DNA of 64,000 nucleotides from UBA2834 sp963623365 (GTDB lineage Bacteria > Patescibacteriota > Saccharimonadia > Saccharimonadales > Saccharimonadaceae): positions 1-64,000 of the forward strand of contig CAVFJY010000005.1 in assembly GCA_963623365.1 (NCBI GenBank). Reading direction: 5' to 3'. The notes under the pieces were generated by a model that saw only the letters and a list, made by a program, of their open reading frames with translations, had not been told where the DNA came from and ran no database searches. Below, piece after piece: positions 62,501-64,000 of this stretch; position 1 is the stretch's first letter, and every line of letters starts with the position of its first letter. The translations under genes were made by a program, and so were the position numbers.

Positions 62501-63450
62501 GCCGCGCCATTAATGACCGCCTCGGCCATTTGCGTCACGCCATCCGTAAAATTCACGCCCGTAATCGACAAACTTTTCGTAATCGACTTAACAATATCAT
62601 CAAACGCTGCATTTAACGCTGCCTGGTCAGTCGCATCCTTATAAATCGCACTTGCGTTTAAGTTCTGCATGTTCGATACGTTGCCAAATGTGCTAACTGA
62701 ATACAGCGTTTTACCAGCCGCCACAATCGCAGCAGCATCTAGTTGTGCAGCCCTAAAATTATATCCTTTGGAATCATCCTCGCTACCAGAGCCATATATT
62801 CCCTGCGAGGTATTCCTCCCCGCATCCTCATCTAAGCAAGTATTATTGCTACCCAAATTAAAACAAGTCGATCGATAAGTTGGATTACCATCTGAAATGA
62901 ATACAACATAAGTTTCGTCATTGTCATTAAAATCAATCTTGTTCGCCTCAATCAATGCTGCGTCCCAGTTTGTTCCTTTAGAATTTTTCGTGCCATCCAC
63001 CCAACCCGCAAAGACGTCATAATTAGTTGTAGGAGCTTTTATAGTGTGTGCCGTGCTCGAGAAAGCAACATATGCGATTTGAACCATATCTGGCGTAGCC
63101 GTCGTATTATTCGCCAGCAATTTTGCCGCCAATGATTTTACTGCACTTTTTGCTATATCAGAGCGTGTCTGTCCACTTTGTTTATCTTTTTGGTTCATAC
63201 TATTCGACGCATCATACACAACCACGACATTCGCTTTCGTATTGTCGCTCGCCGTACTCGCCTTGCCAGTCACGCTTAAAGTAATCTTATAAGTACCATC
63301 ACCGTTATCTTCGATGATTTTGCTTGTTACTGGCGTCTCTAGGTCCGTTGTCGCGGACGCAGTTGGCAACGCCTTACCCAATGGGCTTACGGTACTCAGC
63401 AGCATTAGGAACGATGCCGCAAAGTAGCGCAATCTTTTCGTGATTTTCAC
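56518..63450 (-). CDS. Giant vWA/repeat adhesin with NPRTH sortase signal
   Basis: A surface protein of about 2310 residues. A signal peptide (RYFAASFLMLLSTVSPLGKA) precedes a vWA domain with the metal site DASNSM near 80-86. A linker with Spy0128-like modules follows. From about 866 to 2273 there are 12 tandem FctA/Spy0128-like domains of about 117 residues. Typical domain marks are LEATKxLxGRxW (Lys), YTYTIxE (Glu) and ITNTY (Asn), the isopeptide triad. The end has NPRTHDDIL, a hydrophobic helix and KRYVKE. NPxTx is the class B sortase signal. GTG at 63450 follows GGAG at 8 nt. Confidence 0.85.
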   Translation of the reverse strand: MKITKRLRYFAASFLMLLSTVSPLGKALPTASATTDLETPVTSKIIEDNGDGTYKITLSVTGKASTASDNTKANVVVVYDASNSMNQKDKQSGQTRSDIAKSAVKSLAAKLLANNTTATPDMVQIAYVAFSSTAHTIKAPTTNYDVFAGWVDGTKNSKGTNWDAALIEANKIDFNDNDETYVVFISDGNPTYRSTCFNLGSNNTCLDEDAGRNTSQGIYGSGSEDDSKGYNFRAAQLDAAAIVAAGKTLYSVSTFGNVSNMQNLNASAIYKDATDQAALNAAFDDIVKSITKSLSITGVNFTDGVTQMAEAVINGAASDFYYTKDGAEWTDAPAATYDKTNKTIKWNLGDKVLANGETATISFNVYPSQESVDLVADLNNGKVSYENLTDAQKAQIIQNGDAYRLKTNTDFPTLKYKVVQTTTTNGQTTTSISDEKEIVIANPPAVNLPTDKITLEKIWEDSLNPTAREAVDGKIELDLYVDGEKYNSDPITVTEDTDWKLDKYISIAPGLMVVEGSDCYDAENYQVVSYAGKNYAILRTGHDYIFAESGIDKHFELTDYSYHPMEVGGKLMNVKFIKDGDKITGIAEMVEMTTISATNTVKGNISIEKKVVDENGTEIGEVTEAFDTKVYLQNADGSDYAYSYRVIYGQNNPNQAAENSDTKSGTGVISESLYAGDVILIENVDAGVLYTVEENNIPMGYSLNGISYTTQYGTDNATAATVAKTENNKNYYATAGNSAAKAVITNKYTSGDLMIAKTVEVESGNAATAKAKSFSFSLRLYTDSTKTNELTTAYRVDGANTTIKSGDSFTLKDGETLRILNLPEGAYYEITEEAVAGYTTTATGEKGTIVKNTEQAAAFTNTYAVSGKVKVVAKKDLRGRDWLENECFTFDLSGANIAQSAQACKDQAAEFEIELKDAGTYDFEIVENTNNMKGGLTRETAKVTAQVVATDNGDGTLSFATTYADGAVADGDETQTQNVIVNSYTSTGSVTLGASKILTGRDWKEGETYSFTLLEGNNQLGSATVDRDHTDVTFDKISYTTADAGKTFVYIIRETSDLPEGMTNSGDITAKVTVTDNNDGTMTTTVVYTNQDGEVCNTIINSYSATGSLNLSATKELVGRAWKNGESYDFVLKDAQNVELDRVAVTKNGEVNFKPIDFTLNEVGTYTYTISEEGLPADEGLTKSNDISVTVVVSDAGNGKLGFTTEYSATKIVNTYQSSGEIQLEATKVLSGREWLGNDAFVLTLTGENENQSKTATKDAQTVVFDTIKYDQDDVANKAVYTYTIAETGGYEGMSLTPSGEITATVTLSDDGKGKIDATVEYSNNATITNIYTTTGSVQLEAKKKLVGRVWGTDERFEFALKDSKGDVIEKQTIGENETIKFGAIKYNAAGTYNYTIEETSELQTGMTNSGAIAVRVEVVDDYKGHLTATPSYSVADKTITNTYKASGSVMLEATKEIAGRDWLEDDKFNFELSGDKLADTQNVGVSRDQKTAKFTLNYTEADIDETYTYTIAETGAMPAGMTAGEALTVIVTVTDNGDGTLTATPVYSNAAKTITNTYKADGTIQLEAGKEIVGRDWLEDDAFEFKLSGNGVEDTQTATIRNQTVVFDELKFDESDAGKTYTYTITEVTELGALSMTNSGAITVEVSVVDKGKGKLEVSAVYTGGTGELNNTIVNTYTASGVVELNIKKVLTGRAWQKDESFSFGVFNAAGEEIRTGTASENAAVVYFDEISYDQDDLLTSDEYVYTIRETGKLSGGFTTPNEVTARVKLSDDGKGKIGAMVEYSHDATITNNYTASGSIQLEAEKVLTGARDWQEGECYELTLSDESEDFDTQNICANGKVTFKALEFSEEDINRTYVYTISESSKLPAGMTNDGKITAKVNIKDNVDGTLNVTVEYDHNDKIVNHYETAATDVTLHVDKTIDDLSNSKKDATFSFELVDAESGEILQTKEIATQDLMGGVDFDAIEYTKAGAYEYLIREVNDAQTGFSYDETVYYVTVVVTDNYETAQLSAESFINDVKTTDVAFTNTYKAAETSAVIEVEKKLTGMNEGVEAIEFEFELTNEDDLSEMIKIQPVDGYGDAEFSEIEFTEVGTYVYTVRELDTKAAGYTYDKTEYVVVIEVVDEDGELVATVSYWKDGEEESERASFTNSYATEDLVYGDITIKKVLEGRDLMEDEFSFELYLDGQLVTTGYNTAEGEIVFADAITFTKPGKYNFVVKEKVDADMKFIVFDENAYEFTIEVIDNGAGKLEVVEDTSDEIVFTNKYEEPGRGENPRTHDDILATVAMLVISMMGLIGSIIFSKRYVKE

Positions 63451-63620
63451 TACACACACTCCTTTAATTACTCTCCCCCACCTCTATACTCCACGCTTAA
63501 AGTGAGGGGTTTGCCTTAAAAATAACTGTTTTTCAAGTAATATGCAAGCATAAGCACAAAGAAAATGCCTAAATTGCAGAAAAATAGCAAAATAATCCAA
63601 AAAACAGCTCCAGCTAACTT

Positions 63621-63723
63621 CGCAAAACGTTTTAGCTACACAAGAAATGATCAATATTCGAGAAATAGCTATTAGCTACTCTGCAAAACGTTTTAGTTGC
63701 GCAGAGTAGCTAATAGCTATTTC
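63621..63723. repeat. Long hairpin and duplicated motif
   Basis: Arms at 63662-63684 and 63701-63723 are perfectly complementary over 23 bp, with a 16-nt loop. The right arm covers the stop codon of the gene at 63717. The loop sequence GCAAAACGTTTTAG is repeated about 60 nt away at 63622-63635. No U-run follows, so it is not a clean terminator. Otherwise 63451-63661 holds only a weak TTGCAT-N17-TATTTT promoter and the adhesin leader. Confidence 0.75.
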
Positions 63724-64000
63724 TTCACCACTTTTTCTGTTACATCAAACTTTTCCATATACGCCCCCACCAACAATCTCGTCTGCGCATAGAACGCACA
63801 AAACGACGAATAAACAATCGCAATCACCGGCGAAATTACCCACTGTAACACCATCAAAATCTTCTTCGTGCTCCGATACTTTTTTGGTCGCGGCGGCAAC
63901 ATCTTTACCGACAATATCACCGACGCCAACACTCCCACCGACGCCACCGTCTGAATATAGCTCACTACCACCGGCAAATTATGCGCCAACAGATCCCGCG
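63717..64000 (-). CDS. C-terminal part of glycosyltransferase-like membrane protein
   Basis: The last 93 codons of a gene that begins beyond the window. The readable part has two hydrophobic helices (VSYIQTVASVGVLASVILSV and ILMVLQWVISPVIAIVYSSF), then AFYAQTRLLVGAYMEKFDVT and EKVVKK. This ending is typical of family-2 glycosyltransferases with membrane C-termini. The catalytic domain is not in view, so the assignment is tentative. The internal TTG at 63989 is not a start. Confidence 0.55.
   Translation of the reverse strand, partial: RDLLAHNLPVVVSYIQTVASVGVLASVILSVKMLPPRPKKYRSTKKILMVLQWVISPVIAIVYSSFCAFYAQTRLLVGAYMEKFDVTEKVVKK

Overview
The window comes from a Saccharibacteria (TM7, Patescibacteria) genome. 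The 16S rRNA gene (23613-25118, minus strand) contains sites matching commonly used TM7-directed 16S primers: an exact match to the 910R-type site, a match to the degenerate 580F-type site, and one mismatch to the 314F-type site. TGA is an ordinary stop codon, which argues against the recoded Gracilibacteria and Absconditabacteria. All three tRNAs encode their CCA end. Most of the window is ordinary information processing, cell division and topoisomerase genes, packed closely and mostly on the minus strand.

Layout. 1-975: two small unknown genes with good sigma70-type promoters. 975-4080: ileS behind a T-box-type leader. 4134-8714: the minus-strand run adk, map, ftsA, ftsZ, nrdR and a thioredoxin-fold gene. 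8769-10912: rpsU, recJ and a winged-helix gene. 11023-14532 (plus): priA, def, fmt. 14605-18638: a DUF5663-type gene, infB, rpsA and a sortase-type surface protein. 18746-22939: ROK kinase and HELGH metalloprotease, a KGG-motif protein, a small RNA candidate, tRNA-Ile, a GNAT and glmM. 22940-25430: a small RNA candidate and a solitary 16S gene. 25430-30527: a PAP2-like protein, gyrA and gyrB. 30629-34762: a TraG/VirD4-like ATPase and two small genes. 34763-36547: an RNA-rich region of 1.8 kb with no credible protein gene. It holds a structured RNA, operator-like palindromes, a second small RNA and ssrA. 36548-39276: comM, infC, rpmI, rplT. 39328-50856: rnpB, Nudix-RNase H, a structured RNA, an M50 protease, rpmB, miaA, efp, rpsR, ssb, rpsF, pcrA/uvrD and thrS. 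51024-54266: a MATCAP-like metallopeptidase, tRNA-Val, a cation antiporter and tRNA-Ala. 54356-64000: a class B sortase and pilus-type surface locus with a 2.3-thousand-residue repeat adhesin, then the C-terminal end of a glycosyltransferase-like membrane protein.

Regulation. Many first or single genes carry an extended -10 box (often TGn-TANAAT) exactly 6 nt before the ATG. Their mRNAs should start at or beside the A of the start codon, so they are predicted to be leaderless. Genes inside operons, and ribosomal or translation genes, instead carry Shine-Dalgarno sequences and often structured leaders (T-box on ileS, alternative hairpins on rpsA, a possible pseudoknot on rpsF). infC appears to start at AUC. 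Candidate non-coding RNAs not assigned to a known family lie at 20462-20530, 23122-23285, 34850-35285, 35639-35758 and 41388-41522.

Unusual proteins. NrdR lacks every zinc-ribbon cysteine. The signal-peptidase-like protein of the pilus locus lacks its catalytic serine. EF-P has arginine at the modified tip position. GyrB has asparagine where E. coli has Asp426. ThrRS lacks the TGS domain. The Nudix-RNase H fusion has a degenerate Nudix box.
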